Source: Lepus europaeus
Lineage: Eukaryota > Chordata > Mammalia > Lagomorpha > Leporidae
Reading direction: 5' to 3'
Assembly: GCF_033115175.1 (NCBI RefSeq)
Contig: NC_084844.1
Coordinates: 35,063,885 to 35,127,884 of the forward strand
Length of the DNA: 64,000 nt
The stretch's first letter is position 1; each line of letters begins with the position of its first letter. Position numbers and translations under genes: made by a program. The notes beneath the pieces are model-generated. The model was not told the origin of the DNA and did no database searches. It saw only the letters and a program-made list of their open reading frames with translations. Below are positions 1 through 11,144 of the stretch, in pieces.

Positions 1-133
1 TGTTAGAGATTCTCTGGGGGGCCAGTGTTTGCAGTGTAGCAGGTGGTAAAGCCGCTGTCTGCTGTTATGAAGCCTGCACTCTGAGGGAAATGACATAGTT
101 TTGTTTTGTTTTTGTTTTGTTTTTTAATTTTAA

Positions 134-480
134 GGGTCAGCACTGTGGCATAGCACATTAAACTGCTACCTTTGTGCTGGCATCCCATAATGGGCACCAG
201 TTGGAGTTCCAGCTGCTCCACTTGCAATCCAGTGTCCTGCTAATATGCCTGGGAAAGCAGAGGAAGATGGCCCAAGTGCTTGGGCTCCTGGACCCACATG
301 GGAGACTTGGAAGAAACTCCTGGCTGCTGACTTTGGCTTGGCCCAGCCCAGGTCATTGCAACCATTTGGGGGAGTGAACCAGCAGATGGAAGATTCTGTG
401 TGTGTGTGTTTGTGTGTGTGTGTATCCCTTTCTCTCTCTGTAATTCTGCCTTTCAAATAAAAATAAATAAATAAATCTTT
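134..480 (+). repeat. C-type SINE, older subfamily, with an internal TG tract
   Basis: Starts GGGTCAGCACTGTGGCATAG and ends in a CT-rich stretch and AAATAAATAAATAAATCTTT tail. A (TG)n microsatellite has grown at about 398-422 at the boundary of the CT-rich region. Confidence 0.85.
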
Positions 481-539
481 ATAGATTCCTCTGGGAGATT
501 TACAATACACATTAACACATGAAAAGTTTTGAGAAGTTA

Positions 540-797
540 GGTGTGGGCATTTAACTCATATTGGAGTGTCTGGTTTGAGTCCTGTCTCCTTTGCCTTCAA
601 TTCAGCTTCCCGCTAATGTGTATCCTGGGAAGCAGTGGATGATGGTTCAAGTACTTGGGTCCCTACCACCCAAGTAGGAAACCTGAATGGAGTTCCTGGC
701 TCCTGGTTTCAGCCTGGCCAAACCCTGGCTGTTGTGAGCATTTGAGAATGAAATAACCGTCTCTTTCTGCCTCTCAAATAAATAAATACATCTTTTA
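540..797 (+). repeat. C-type SINE, diverged
   Basis: Keeps the GGCATCCC-like middle and CTCTCAAATAAATAAATACATC end but is strongly diverged and shorter than the full element. Confidence 0.7.
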
Positions 798-1064
798 AAT
801 CTCAGAAAGACTTAAGGTTATGGCTCAGATTGCTGTTCAGTCAGACAAAAGATCCTCTAAAGATGTTTGAACGCATCTCACGTCTCCCAACAAAACGGTA
901 AAACATCTAGGAAGCTCACAGTCATTATCCCCCAGTCCTCTTCCCCGAAGCTTGAGGCACAGAAGAGCTTACCTGACAAATATTTATGGGTGTGGCTTTC
1001 ATCCAATGAAGTGAACCCCAGGAAGAGTCACAGAGAACCCACAAAGTTTTTAAAAGAAGTATAT

Positions 1065-1450
1065 GGGGCCAGTGCTGTGGCCAGTGTATTGAGCTAAGCC
1101 TCTGCCTGTACGCTGGCATCCTGTATGGGTGCCAGTTTGTGTCCTGGCTCCTCCTCTTCTGATCCAGCTCTTTGCTGTGACCTGGGAAAGCAGTAGAAGA
1201 TGGTGAGATGAAAGGCAGAGTCCAAAAAAAAAAAAAAAAAGAAAGAAAGAAAGAAAAAGAAAAAGAAAAAGAAAGGTAGAGTCTTTGGGCCCCTGCACTC
1301 ACTTGGGAGACCCGGAAGAAGCTCCTGGCTCCTGGCTTCGGATTGACCCTGCTCCAGGCATTGCGGCCATCTGGGGAGTGAACCAGAAGATGGAAGACCT
1401 CTCTCTCTTTCTGTAGCTCTACCTCTCAAATAAATAAATAAATCTTTAAA
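1065..1450 (+). repeat. C-type SINE interrupted by an A/GAAA-rich insertion
   Basis: The SINE body runs from GGGGCCAGTGCTGTGG to AAATAAATAAATAAATC. Between about 1202 and 1284 it is broken by an A-rich tract with GAAA repeats, flanked by near-identical AAAGGCAGAGTC and AAAGGTAGAGTC. Confidence 0.75.
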
Positions 1451-1607
1451 AAGAAGGAGGAGGAGGAGGAGGATAAATACAGAAAGATTGCCACTTTGGA
1501 ACGAAAGGAATAGGGCTAGGACAAAATGAAAAAAGGTTCTTGGACCCTTATGACGGCAAGAAATAGGCTGAGAAAACGCCTTGGTTACAAACATGGGCTG
1601 CTGCTGC

Positions 1608-1950
1608 TTTTTTTTTTTTTTTTTTAAGATTCATTTATGTATTTGAAAGGCAGAGCAACAGTGATATTGATAGAGAGAGAAAGAGAGAGAAAGAGAGAAC
1701 TTCCATCCATTGGTTCACTCCTCAAATGGTGCAACAGCCAGGGCTGGTCAGAACAAAGCCAAGAAACAGGAGCTTCTTCCAGGTCTCCCATTTGGACGCA
1801 GGTGCTTGGGCCATCTTCTGTTGCTTTCCCAGGCCATAGCAAGGAGCTGGACCAGAAGTAGAACAGGCAGAATTCAAAACCGCACTCCATACAGGATGTC
1901 TGCAGTGTTACAGGCAGCGGTTTAACCCACTGCACTACAACACTGACCCC
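1608..1950 (-). repeat. C-type SINE, reverse
   Basis: Begins with the poly-T complement of its tail and ends ACACTGACCCC, the complement of the SINE 5' end. Confidence 0.85.
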
Positions 1951-2575
1951 ACACGGACTGTCTTTCATGAGAAAGGGAGGATGATTCAGAGAACAGAACC
2001 AAGAGCCCAGAACATGGAACCCGGAGCTAGGGAGAATTATTCTCAGGGCTTGAGACTTAAGGCACTTTAAACATTTGCTTAGCTGCATTTCAGAATTAGA
2101 CTAGAACGGGGACTCCTTCGTGCCTGCCATTTCCCCCCTTCTGAACAGGAATATCCAAAGTCGGGACCCTGCTATGCCTGTCTCATCATTGTGTTGAGTT
2201 TATGCAGGAGCAGATATGTTGTCTTTTTTCATTGTAAAGGTGTAGAGGAACTGCACTCAAGGAACCCTAGGGTACAGATCCAAGGGGTCTCAGCTGTACG
2301 AGAGTTGATTTAGATCATGCGATTCCAGACTTCAAGCTGATGTTGCAATGACCTGAGAATTTTGGTGACTGTAGGAGGAAGTGGGTAAATTTTGCATGTG
2401 GGAGGGACATGAATCACTGGGGATCAGAAGGTGGCCTGTGGCGCTGGCCTCTGAAATCACCCTCTGTTATCCTTGCCTCCTCTTATGCACACCTTTATGT
2501 AACCCCCTTACACATTGTATTACTGTTGGTCTACATGGCCAATAGCATCTGGCAAAAGTGATGGTATAGTATTCT

Positions 2576-2924
2576 TTTTTTTTTTTTTTTTTTTTGACAG
2601 GCAGAGTGGACAGTGAGAGAGAGAGAGAGAGAAAGGTCTTCCTTTTGCCGTTGGTTCACCCTCCAACGGCCACTGCGGCTGGCACACTGCAGCTGGTGCA
2701 TTGCGCTGATCCGAAGCCAGGAGCCAGGTGCTTCTCTTGGTCTCCCATGCAGGTGCAGAGCCCAAGAACTTGGGCCATCCTCCACTGCCCTCCCGGGCCA
2801 TAGCAGAGAGCTGGCCTGGAAGAGGGGCAACCGGGACAGGATCCGGCGCCCCGACCGGGACTAGAACTCGGTGTGCCGTCGCCGCTAGGCGGAGGATTAT
2901 CCTGTTGAGCCACGGCGCCGGCCC
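2576..2924 (-). repeat. Young C SINE inside the LTR
   Basis: A GC-rich full-length copy flanked by the 13-base target-site duplication GGTATAGTATTCT at 2563-2575 and 2925-2937. The intact duplication shows recent insertion. Confidence 0.92.
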
Positions 2925-2968
2925 GGTATAGTATTCTGGTAATACCTTACTAAGAAATTACGTCTCTC

Positions 2969-2971
<3 letters not shown>

Positions 2972-3004
<33 letters not shown>
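2972..3004 (+). repeat. (TC)n microsatellite
   Basis: About 16 uninterrupted TC units lie inside the LTR relic, followed by a short TATATA tract. Confidence 0.9.
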
Positions 3005-3008
<4 letters not shown>

Positions 3009-3682
3009 TATATGTATCTTGGATACCGCCCTGTTGGAGAAGGAAGCTGCCATGTTGTATGCAGCTCTAAGGAGAAGCCCAGCTGGCAGAAAACTGAAGC
3101 CTCTGGCCAACAGCCAGCTAGGAACTGTGTCCTGGCAATAACCAAGTAAGTGAGCTTGGAAGTGAATTCTTCAGCCCTGCTTTAGCCCTGAGATGACTGC
3201 AACTCCAGCCAACATCTTGACTGTAACCTCATGAGACACCCTGAGCCAGAGCCACCTGGCCAAGTCACTCTCAGATTACTACATCTCAGGAACAGTGTGA
3301 GATAATAAAATGGTTGTTTTAAGCTGTTAAGTTTCTAGGTAATTTATTACGCAGCAATAAATAACCAGCACACCAGAGCCTAGGAGCCAGCAGCTATGGG
3401 GCTTGTGAAGAGGGGCTGTCCATGTGCAAATGAAGACACAGAGGTGCAGTCATGAGCCAATGCTGGGACAGTGTGTGAGACACCGAGTGGAGGACAGGCG
3501 CTTCTTGTGGCCTCTTGTCTGTACCCCGCTTCCGCTGGCCAAACCAAGCTACACGGAAATTGGTAAATGTCATTTGCAAGGATGTCATTTGCAAGGAACC
3601 ACCTCTTGTAAAACAGAACAAAGCAGAGGGAAAGACATGAATCTGAGAATAAGTCAGTTACCAGCACAGTCAAGAACTATCT

Positions 3683-3981
3683 TTTTTAAAGGGTATTTAT
3701 TTTTCATTTGTTTGAGGGGCAGAGTGAGAGAGAGAGAGTGAGAAAGAGAGAGATCTTCTGTTGCTGATTCACTCCCCGAATGTCTACAGTAGCCAGAGCT
3801 GGGCTAATTGGAACTCCATCCAGGTATCTCATGTGGGTGGCAGGGACCCAGGTACTTGAGCCATTATTTGCTGTCTCCTAGGGGTGCGTTAGAGGGAAGC
3901 TGGATTGGAAAGTGGAGGTGGAACTTGAACCCTGAACTTCTGATATGGCAGCCTAACTGCTGCCCCAATGCCTGCCCCCAG
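3683..3981 (-). repeat. C-type SINE, old
   Basis: A TTTTTTAAAGGG tail complement, a GAGAGAG tract and an end in ATGCCTGCCCCCA mark a diverged reverse copy. Confidence 0.75.
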
Positions 3982-4151
3982 CACTCTTTTCACGTGGAAT
4001 TCCCAACAGCATTGTTTAGAAACTTGTTCTGAAACTCCGGTTTGTGAAACACTGACTTAAAGTGTTCTTTCTAAAATTTCTGCAAGTCCAGATGTTGTTA
4101 TCAACTAGTATCTACTTTAAATGCAAAGTTCTTCTTCACTAACCTTTTCTT

Positions 4152-4518
4152 TCTTTCTTTTTTCTTTTTTTTTTTTTTTTTGGTTTTGTTTTTGACAGGC
4201 AGAGTGGACAGTGAGAGAGAGACAGAGAGAAAGGTCTTCCTTTTGCCGTTGGTTCACCCTCCAATGGCCGCCGCGGTAGCGCGCTGTGGCCGGCGCACAG
4301 CACTGATCCAATGGCAGGAGCCAGGTGCTTCTCCTGGTCTCCCATGGGGTGCAGGGCCCAAGGACTTGGGCCATCCTCCACTGCACTCCCTGGCCACAGC
4401 AGAGAGCTGGCCTGGAAGAGGGGCAACCGGGACAGGATCGGTGCCCCGACCGGGACTAGAACCCGGTGTGCCGGCGCCGCTAGGCGGAGGATTAGCCTAG
4501 TGAGCCGCGGCGCCGGCC
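4152..4518 (-). repeat. Young C SINE with 17-base target-site duplication
   Basis: A full-length GC-rich copy flanked by TTCACTAACCTTTTCTT at 4135-4151 and 4519-4535. The pol III B box (GGTTCTAGTCCC on the minus strand) is intact. Confidence 0.93.
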
Positions 4519-4598
4519 TTCACTAACCTTTTCTTCCTCATTACCTGTGGGTAGTCCCCTCTTTGACTGTGATAGCATTTGATTCAAAGGCAGAGTCA

Positions 4599-4917
4599 GG
4601 GCTAGCGCTGTGGCATAGAAGGTTAAGCCTCTGCCTGCAGCACCAGCATCCCATATAGTTTGGGTCCTGGCCACCCCATTTCTGATTCAGCTCCCTGCTA
4701 ATGTGCTTGGGAAAGCAGTGGAGGGTGGCCCAACTGCTTGGGCCCCTGCATCCATGTGGGAGACCTAGATGAAGCCTCTGGCTCCTGCCTTTGGCCTGGC
4801 CCACCCAGGCCGTTGCAGCCATTTGGGGAGCAAACCAGAGGATGGAAGATCTCTCTCTCTCTCCCTTCTCTGTATTTCTGCCTTTCAAATAAATAAACAA
4901 ACCTAAAAAAGAAAAAT
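4599..4917 (+). repeat. C-type SINE nested in an older SINE
   Basis: Flanked by AAGGCAGAGTCA at 4587-4598 and 4918-4929, which is part of the host SINE sequence. Confidence 0.85.
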
Positions 4918-5112
4918 AAGGCAGAGTCATAGAAGGAGAAAGGGAAAGACAGAGACAGAGATCTTTCATGTTTTGGTTCACTCCCCAAATGGCCACAACA
5001 GCCAGGACGGACCAGGCTGAAACCTGGAGCCTGGAACTCCATCTGGGTTTTGCATGTAAGTGGCAGGGGTCCAAGCACTTGGGTCATCCTCAGCTGCCTT
5101 CCCATGTGCATT

Positions 5113-5429
5113 TTTTTTTAAAGATGTATTTATTTATTTGAAAGTCAGAGTTACACAGAGAGAGTGAAAGAGAGAGAGAGAGAGGTGTTCCATCCAATGG
5201 TTCACTCCTCAGTTGGCCACAATGGCCAGAGCTGTGCCAATCGGAAGCCAGGAACTTCTTCCCTGTCTCCCACATGGGTTCAGGGGCCCAAGGACTTGGG
5301 CCATATTCTACTGCTTTCCCAGGTCTTAGTGGAGAGCTGGATAGGAGGTGGAGCAGCCGGGTCTCGAACTGGTACCCATATGGCACTTCAGGCCAGGGTG
5401 TTAACCCGCTGTGCCACAGCACCAGCCCC
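5113..5429 (-). repeat. C-type SINE nested in an older SINE
   Basis: Flanked by TCCCATGTGCATT at 5100-5112 and 5430-5442, again host SINE sequence. It is in the same orientation as its host. Confidence 0.88.
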
Positions 5430-5551
5430 TCCCATGTGCATTACCAGGGAGTTGGATGGGAAGTGGAGCAGCCAGGACTTGTACTGGTGCTCATATGGTA
5501 TGCGGGTGACACAGGCAGCAGCTAAACCCTCTGCACCACAATGCCAGCCCC

Positions 5552-6179
5552 TAAATACAACTTTGCGTCAGTTAATTCCTGTCTTATGTTCTGAGAATCA
5601 ATAAGCATCTGGCAGGTCAAGTCTACTTTTGATGCACTGTTACATGTGGTCCCATCTTCTTAGCACCCGGCCTGGACCCTTGCACATGTGAATATTGATA
5701 TCTATTAAGGGAGTGAATGAAGACCAAAACCGTTGGCGTAAGTAGTGCAAAACTCGGGCATCTTTATGTTACTATTAAATCCTTTATAAACTTAGTGAAA
5801 TCAAGAGCTTCTAAAATAATATCCCTTACTTCTTGGCCAGTCACCATCTTTTGAACTCCTTTGAACTTTTTCTGGAGAAAGAAAGCAATAAAATTGCAAA
5901 CCAGTTTGTTTTGGGGCAGGAATAATTATCCTGTGAGACCAAAGTCCTGCCTGGAACATGCTAGCAGGAGGAGCAGGTTCAAAGGACTGTACTTGTCTCC
6001 TCTCTCAGCTTTGGCCACCCTCAGAAAAAACCATCTGCTCAGTAAGAAAGGAACGCTCAGCCCTTTGCGAAAAGTTCCTCTCTACTTCACCACATCCCTC
6101 ACTGATGCCTTGGCAGAGGGAATAAAACGTGAAACAGAAAGGACATTCTCAGACAAGCTCTCCTCAGTTAGTTCAGGCC
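5552..6179. other. No recognised feature
   Basis: AT-rich intergenic sequence. The open stretch from 5861 has no recognisable protein similarity and runs into an L2 relic. Confidence 0.6.
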
Positions 6180-6565
6180 TCTTCACTTCCTGCCTGGGTT
6201 ACCACAATGCCCCAAAGTCCTCTCCTGGCATCTTGTTTCTAAAAACAAATCTTAGCTCGTCACTCTGATGCTTGCAGTCTTTCAATGGTTACTCATTCTC
6301 CTCTGGATAAAATCCAAACTTTTCATGATTTGGCCCTGGGCTTGCTGCTCCAGCCAGATCTTTCTCCATCGATACCAAGCCGTCCAGTCCCCCCGCCCCG
6401 GCCCTGGCCTTCCTCCTGGGCCTCTCCCCTGCCCCTCCCCTCCCCGCCCCCTCAGCCTTTTCCTGGCTGAACCCAAGCCCATCCTTCAAGATTTAGTTTC
6501 AACTGTCCCGGCAGGAAGTTTCTCTGGAGCCCCTCATGATATATTAGGCTTCCTCAGCAAACTTT
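6180..6565 (+). repeat. LINE L2 3' fragment
   Basis: Contains the L2 signature GGATAAAATCCAAACTTTTC, then CATGATTTGGCCCTGGGC and a CTTCAAGATTTAGTTTCAACTG segment, in the order of the L2 3' end. A C-rich stretch at 6395-6460 is expanded. Confidence 0.75.
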
Positions 6566-6589
6566 ACAGACCTCTTTGGACTTGAGCAA

Positions 6590-6725
6590 GTGGCTCTTTA
6601 AGCCTCATTATCTCAATCTAGAAAATTGGAGTAATGCAGTACTTACCTCAGGAGCTTGCAGCAAAGATACTGAACACTGCGCCTGTCTCGTACAGTGTCA
6701 CATATCAGGTGTTAAATCGTAGCAA
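6590..6725 (-). repeat. MIR SINE remnant
   Basis: AAGCCTCATTATCTCAATCT followed by AAAATTGGAGTAATG and AGTACTTACCTCA is the reverse complement of the MIR core. Confidence 0.6.
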
Positions 6726-7200
6726 TTACTTAATCTCTTCATCACGTTTGAGGAAAAGAGATCGAGGGAGGTCAAACGGCTCAAGTAGAAAAAAGGCAGT
6801 GGGAGGGGAATTTCTGATTAGCTTAGGAAGGTTTACCAACCTAATTTCAAAGTAAGGAAATTAGAGGGAATTTAAATCTCACATTGAAATGAAATATTTG
6901 AAAGAAAACTTGAGGTTAAAGTGGATTCTGGCAAGTCAGAGCAACTTTTGAGACAATTCAGAGTATTTGATGCATAGAATTAAAATGTTTCCTTAACAGT
7001 TTCAACTTGCTAATTACTTTGTTTAGAGCTGCTTATTTCTATATTCAGTGAAGTGGTGTCTGCACATTCACTAAATAATGTGGTTTGTAACTTCTTAGCC
7101 TTTCTATCTATTGAATTAAGTGCAACATTAAACCATTAACATGACCTTAAGAAAATCAATACTGCCCCTAGGCTCGAGACCACTCATTCTATAGCTTAAT
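6726..7200. other. No recognised feature
   Basis: Unique-looking AT-rich sequence without gene-like coding potential. Confidence 0.5.
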
Positions 7201-7204
7201 TGGT

Positions 7205-7545
7205 CCTTAGCTTTAGCTTTTGACTCCAAACTTGTACTATCCAACTCAGTAGCCATGAGCCACACATGGCTATTGGGTGCTTGAATGTGGGTAGTTCAAA
7301 TTGAAATATGCTGTCAGTAAAATATACATAGATTTTGAAGGTCTGGTTGAAAAAAAAGGAATGCAAACTATCTCAATTTTTACACTGACTTCACGTGAAA
7401 TGATATTTCTGATTTAGTGTGCTAAATAATTCTAAAATATTAATTGCATCTATTTCTTTTTAATTTTTTATTGTGGCTACCAAAATATTTCAAATAACTT
7501 ATTTGGCTAATTATATGTCTACTGAACAGCTCTGCTCTTGACCTT
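7205..7545. repeat. hAT-type (Charlie/MER) DNA transposon remnant
   Basis: CTATCCAACTCAGTAGCCAT and CACATGGCTATTGGGTGCTT at one end, and TTGTGGCTACCAAAATATTT near the other, belong to the familiar non-autonomous family with AGCCACATGTGGCTA ends. Confidence 0.6.
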
Positions 7546-7616
7546 GTGGTTGCTCTGTCTCTCCCTCTTGCTCTGTAATTCTGCCTTTCAAATAAATAAA
7601 TAAATCTTTTTTAAAA
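7546..7616 (+). repeat. SINE 3' end fragment
   Basis: Only the last 70 bases are present: CTCTGTAATTCTGCCTTTC and the AAATAAATAAATAAATC tail. Confidence 0.75.
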
Positions 7617-7845
7617 AAAAAGCACTGCACACTGTACATGAACTTTAAAAAATATTTGTGGAAAAATGGAATGCAAAGAATTTTTGAATCCATGCATATT
7701 CCTTGTGTATGAGCTACAGAGAAAAATTTGGAAGGAAATACTTCAAAATATTAAAAGATGGTTAATCGTTGTGATGTTATGGGGATTTGGAGTAACATAC
7801 ACTTGAAAACTTCATTTCTACATATTCCTCTATCCAAGCTTTTTA

Positions 7846-8030
7846 AAAAAGATTTTCAATTTTATTTATTTGAAAGGCAGAGTTACAGAGAGAGAGAGAG
7901 AGGTCTTCCATCCCCTGGTTCATTCCCCAAAGGGCCACAATGGCCACAGCTGAACCAGCTAGCAACCAGTGAGATGAGATGCCAGCGTTGCAGGTCATAG
8001 CTTAACCCACTGCACCACAACGTGGGCTCC
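7846..8030 (-). repeat. C-type SINE with internal deletion
   Basis: Tail-side and head-side sequence are both present, but about 130 central bases are missing. Confidence 0.75.
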
Positions 8031-8394
8031 TATTCCAAAGTCTTGAATATGTGTGTATAGTTTTAAATTATTTCCTTTTATTCATTATTTTTATATCCCT
8101 TTTAACCTCTGCCCTCACATATGCACAGCCTCTACCCTCAGCCACGTTCTTTACTAGGGTGGTGCATTTGTTGCAACTGGTGAACCTACATCACCGTCGC
8201 CTAAGTCTATATTCCCCTTACTCTTTGGAAGTGCATAGAATTCCGCTTTACAGAATCCAAGTGCTTACTCACATGGTCTGTGTGGCCTGATACTGCTGTC
8301 TTCTCTTCAGCTCCTTCCCATGATGTCTGCATTCCGCTCACTCTTGGTGTGGGGAGTTGGTCCTCTCTCCCACTTGGCTTCTTTATTTTTCTCT

Positions 8395-8525
8395 CAGTGT
8401 CTCGCATCCACTTCCTCTCTCCTCAATTCCCACCTTCTTTTCTCCTCTCCTTGTCTTCCTCCCCCTCTCCCTCCTCCTTCTCCCACCGTCCTCCTCCTGT
8501 CTTCCTCCTTTCTTGTCTCCTGTCT
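8395..8525 (+). repeat. 130-base pyrimidine-rich tract
   Basis: Almost pure C/T sequence (TCTCCTC, TTCCTCC and CCCTCTCC words) with very few purines. It is not a clean microsatellite. Confidence 0.7.
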
Positions 8526-8950
8526 CTCCTGCTGTTTTGGGGAGTCTGGCATGCACATGAAGGGTCAGACATCTGTAGGTTGCAGGCAGATTCCATCTGT
8601 CGCTGGAGTCCTGGAGAAGGTGCTCACCTTAGGGAGCGGGACCAAGGGAGCGCAAGACTTCTCTGGAGGATGGATGCGTTGTAGATGCTAGGTGGGGGAG
8701 GATCTTTCAGGCTGAAGAAGGCAGAGGACTTTCTCGGGGAAAGAGACCAGCAGAGGAGCGCTTCCGCCATTGGGTCTGCGGATTGCTGTCTCCTCGTGCT
8801 GGCAGTCACTTATAAAGGATGCTGACCTTAGTTGATTTGAGCTCCTGGATTGAATTAGTCCTGGTTGTATAATTGACTTTGATATGTGGCCTTTGGATCT
8901 GAATTGGGTTTAATGAAATTTAACTGCTTCAAAGGGCTTTATAAGAATTC
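8526..8950. other. No recognised feature
   Basis: Moderately GC-rich intergenic sequence. No splice-bounded exon or repeat could be recognised. Confidence 0.5.
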
Positions 8951-8954
8951 ATTT

Positions 8955-9230
8955 TATCCTTCAAATCTGATTTCAGATGCTACCTACTTTATGACGCCTT
9001 CTTGGGCTTTGATGCTCCTCCTCTAGTGCTCCCATTGTGCCCTAGCTGATACGTACTGTGCTCAAGCAATTGCCCTCACTGTATTTTATCTTTTCTGTAA
9101 GAAATCTTTCCTTTATTGCCTCTCTTCAGGAATCTTGAGGGACAGGCAGGTATCTTGTTCATGTTTGTATCCCAGGCCTACCACAGACCAGGAACATGCT
9201 CAACTGAGCCAGCAGGTGCTCAATAATGGC
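8955..9230 (+). repeat. LINE L2 3' end
   Basis: TTCAGATGCTACCTACTTTA, ATCTTGAGGGACAGGCAGG, CATGTTTGTATCCCAGGCC and GCAGGTGCTCAATAATGGC follow the L2 3' consensus order. Confidence 0.85.
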
Positions 9231-9237
9231 TTTTAAA

Positions 9238-9425
9238 GATTATATTAATGGTTAACATTAAGTAAGCACTGTGGCAAGCACTATACCTATATTGTTTCAC
9301 TCACTAGACACTTCAGAAGAAAAGTACTTTTATTATCCTCATTTTACAGCAACTGAGAGTAAGATACATTCATTTGACTTAAGGTCAACTATAAGTGGCA
9401 GAATTTTTTGTACGTGGTTTCGGCT
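9238..9425 (+). repeat. MIR SINE remnant
   Basis: AGTAAGCACTGTGGCAAGCA, TTTATTATCCTCATTTTACA and AACTATAAGTGGCAGAAT match the MIR core and flank. Confidence 0.75.
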
Positions 9426-9603
9426 TCAAGCTATGGACTCTTACCTGACCACAGAAGAAGACATGAATGGCTGAAGAACGCTTCTCCTTCCGTGACTGAA
9501 GAAGTGACTGTAAGTGTCCACCACTGATTTTACAGAGGAAATTACGATGTTCTAACTCACTGAGGCTTCTAACTTCTCAATCATCTTTTCCTTCATTCTT
9601 CTT

Positions 9604-9815
9604 CTAAAAGTTTTATTTGAAAGGCAGAGTGACACAGAGACAGAGATCTTCCATCTGCCCCATGTGTGGTACAGTGTGGACCCTGTACTGTACATCACAG
9701 CTGCCTCCCTGGGTGCACATTAGCAGGAAGCTGGAATCGGAAGTGGGGACTTGATATAAGCACCCAGATGTAGGATGTAGCAGGCTTAATCCTGAGCCAA
9801 ACGGGGGAGCCCCTT
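9604..9815 (-). repeat. C-type SINE, old and shortened
   Basis: TTTATTTGAAAGGCAGAGTG start and a diverged head ending near AACGGGGGAGCCCC. Confidence 0.65.
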
Positions 9816-9961
9816 TTTCTTCTTCCTTTGGTGTAGCCCTCTCAAGGAAAATGTTTTGAACGCTTGCTTTGAGGTGTAATCCAGCCAAGAAGTAAGTGTT
9901 TTATAGGGAAGGGAGCTAACATTTTCTCTGGTCCTTGTCACCACTCATGCATTTGTGAATT

Positions 9962-10270
9962 TACAGATGCCAAGCACCTAGTGTGTGCTAGGAACTTTTT
10001 TCCGGCGCTTGAGAGCGACAGCAGTAAGCAAACAGAGTGGAGGTTCTCCCGCAGGGGACGAGCAGGTGCCTGGCTCCCTGGCTCCTCGCGGTACCCGTGC
10101 CAGGTCACGGATAACTCTTAGCCCGCGGGTCTGCGCCCGGCGCGGGGCTGGGTGCTTCATTTGTGCTAACTCGTCCCAACAAGCCTCTGTGCCAAGGGGC
10201 AGTCTCTCCCCCTCTTACGGATGAGGAGACCGAGACAGGAGGCTAAGGGACTCCCGCAGGCTCTCCGGCA
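9962..10270 (+). repeat. MIR-like remnant in the promoter shoulder, interrupted
   Basis: AAGCACCTAGTGTGTGCTAG near the left and CTCTTACGGATGAGGAGACC near the right look like two halves of a MIR core, separated by GC-rich sequence. The alternative is chance similarity. Confidence 0.4.
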
Positions 10271-10670
10271 CACGGCTGCATTGTTTCGTTCATGTCTCTC
10301 TCTCTTCCTCTCACAATTTTTAGCCGCTGAATCCTTGTCCCCTGACTCCCAAGTCCGGGGGTTTGCGCTGTGCCCGGGCAGCCTCGTGGAATAAATGAGA
10401 ATGCCTTGGAATTTTGGGCAACTCTTCCTCTTCCAAAGAATCCACACTGATTTCCACGTCATTCTGAGAGACTTGTGAAGAGTTCCCCCGCCAGGGCAAA
10501 GAGAGTGCGTGGGCCCCGGGTCACCTTACACTGGCCAGGGCACCCAGCAGATGGCGCTAGTTTAGTAGCCACCCGCCGGCTGCCCAGTCCCCTGGGCTCA
10601 CCGCCTCAGCCGAAAGCTTCCCGGCCCTCCCTCACTCCCTTCTCTCTCCCCCTCCCCACGGAGCCCGGCC

Positions 10671-10678
10671 CACGTGAC
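10671..10678 (+). promoter_or_regulatory. E-box CACGTGAC (USF/MYC/TFE-type site)
   Basis: A palindromic CACGTG followed by AC sits in the CpG island, 18 bases before a CCAAT motif. Such E-boxes are common proximal promoter elements. Binding is inferred only. Confidence 0.5.
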
Positions 10679-10687
10679 CTCCAGGCG

Positions 10688-10695
10688 GCCAATGG
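10688..10695 (+). promoter_or_regulatory. CCAAT box (NF-Y-type site)
   Basis: The sequence GGCCAATGGG matches the NF-Y CCAAT consensus. It lies between the E-box and a YY1-like motif in what looks like the core of the MED13 promoter. Confidence 0.5.
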
Positions 10696-10725
10696 GCGAG
10701 CAGAGAGGGCGAGCTGGTCCCTGTG

Positions 10726-10734
10726 GCCGCCATT
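10726..10734 (-). promoter_or_regulatory. YY1-like motif (AATGGCGGC on the minus strand)
   Basis: GCCGCCATT on the plus strand is the reverse of the YY1 core often found near transcription starts of CpG-island genes. It sits about 35 bases after the CCAAT box. Confidence 0.4.
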
Positions 10735-11144
10735 AAAGCGAAGGGAAAACCCGTGAATTCGGATTAAAGGGGGAAAAACACCGCCCGCTGGGCCCACAAA
10801 ATGGGGGAGACTACGGCGTCCAGGCGGTGAGGCCGCAGGAGAGCAGACGTTAGGCCGGCGGGGCCCAGGGACGACACGAAGACACAGCCAGAGAATGGTC
10901 TGAGCCCGGAGACACCGCCACCACCTCCGCCGCTGAGGAGACTCTGGGCTTTAAGGACATCGCCGCTGCCGGGCCGGGGGCCTGGGCTCCTCTCCCGGCT
11001 CTCGCCCTTCCCGCCCCTCTCGGGGCTCCTCCGCGCCGGGGAGAACCCTCCGGAGCTTGGGCTCTGCCGTCTCGGGACTCGATTTTGATTATTTATTGTG
11101 TAATTTATTGTTTTTCTTGTGGAAGGAGCACACATCGCCTCTGT

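Larger units (their letters stand above)
2290..3373 (+). repeat. MLT1-type LTR (ERVL-MaLR), interrupted by a young SINE
   Basis: The sequence matches the MaLR LTR pattern. It has a CCAATAGCATCTGGCAAAAG segment, an AACATCTTGACTGTAACC stretch, GTGAGATAATAAAATGGT (polyA signal region) and an end at ATTTATTACGCAGCAATAAA. It is a solitary, non-coding relic. The left edge is approximate. Confidence 0.75.
4566..5551 (-). repeat. Old C SINE split by two later SINE insertions
   Basis: Three pieces of one reverse copy (about 4566-4598, 4918-5112 and 5430-5551) are separated by the SINEs at 4599-4917 and 5113-5429. Each inserted copy has its own target-site duplication cut from the host SINE. Confidence 0.8.

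Noticed and set aside
1..10000. A divergent neighbouring gene upstream of MED13
   Set aside because: All longer frames there fall in SINEs, L2, LTR or unique sequence without splice-bounded coding similarity.
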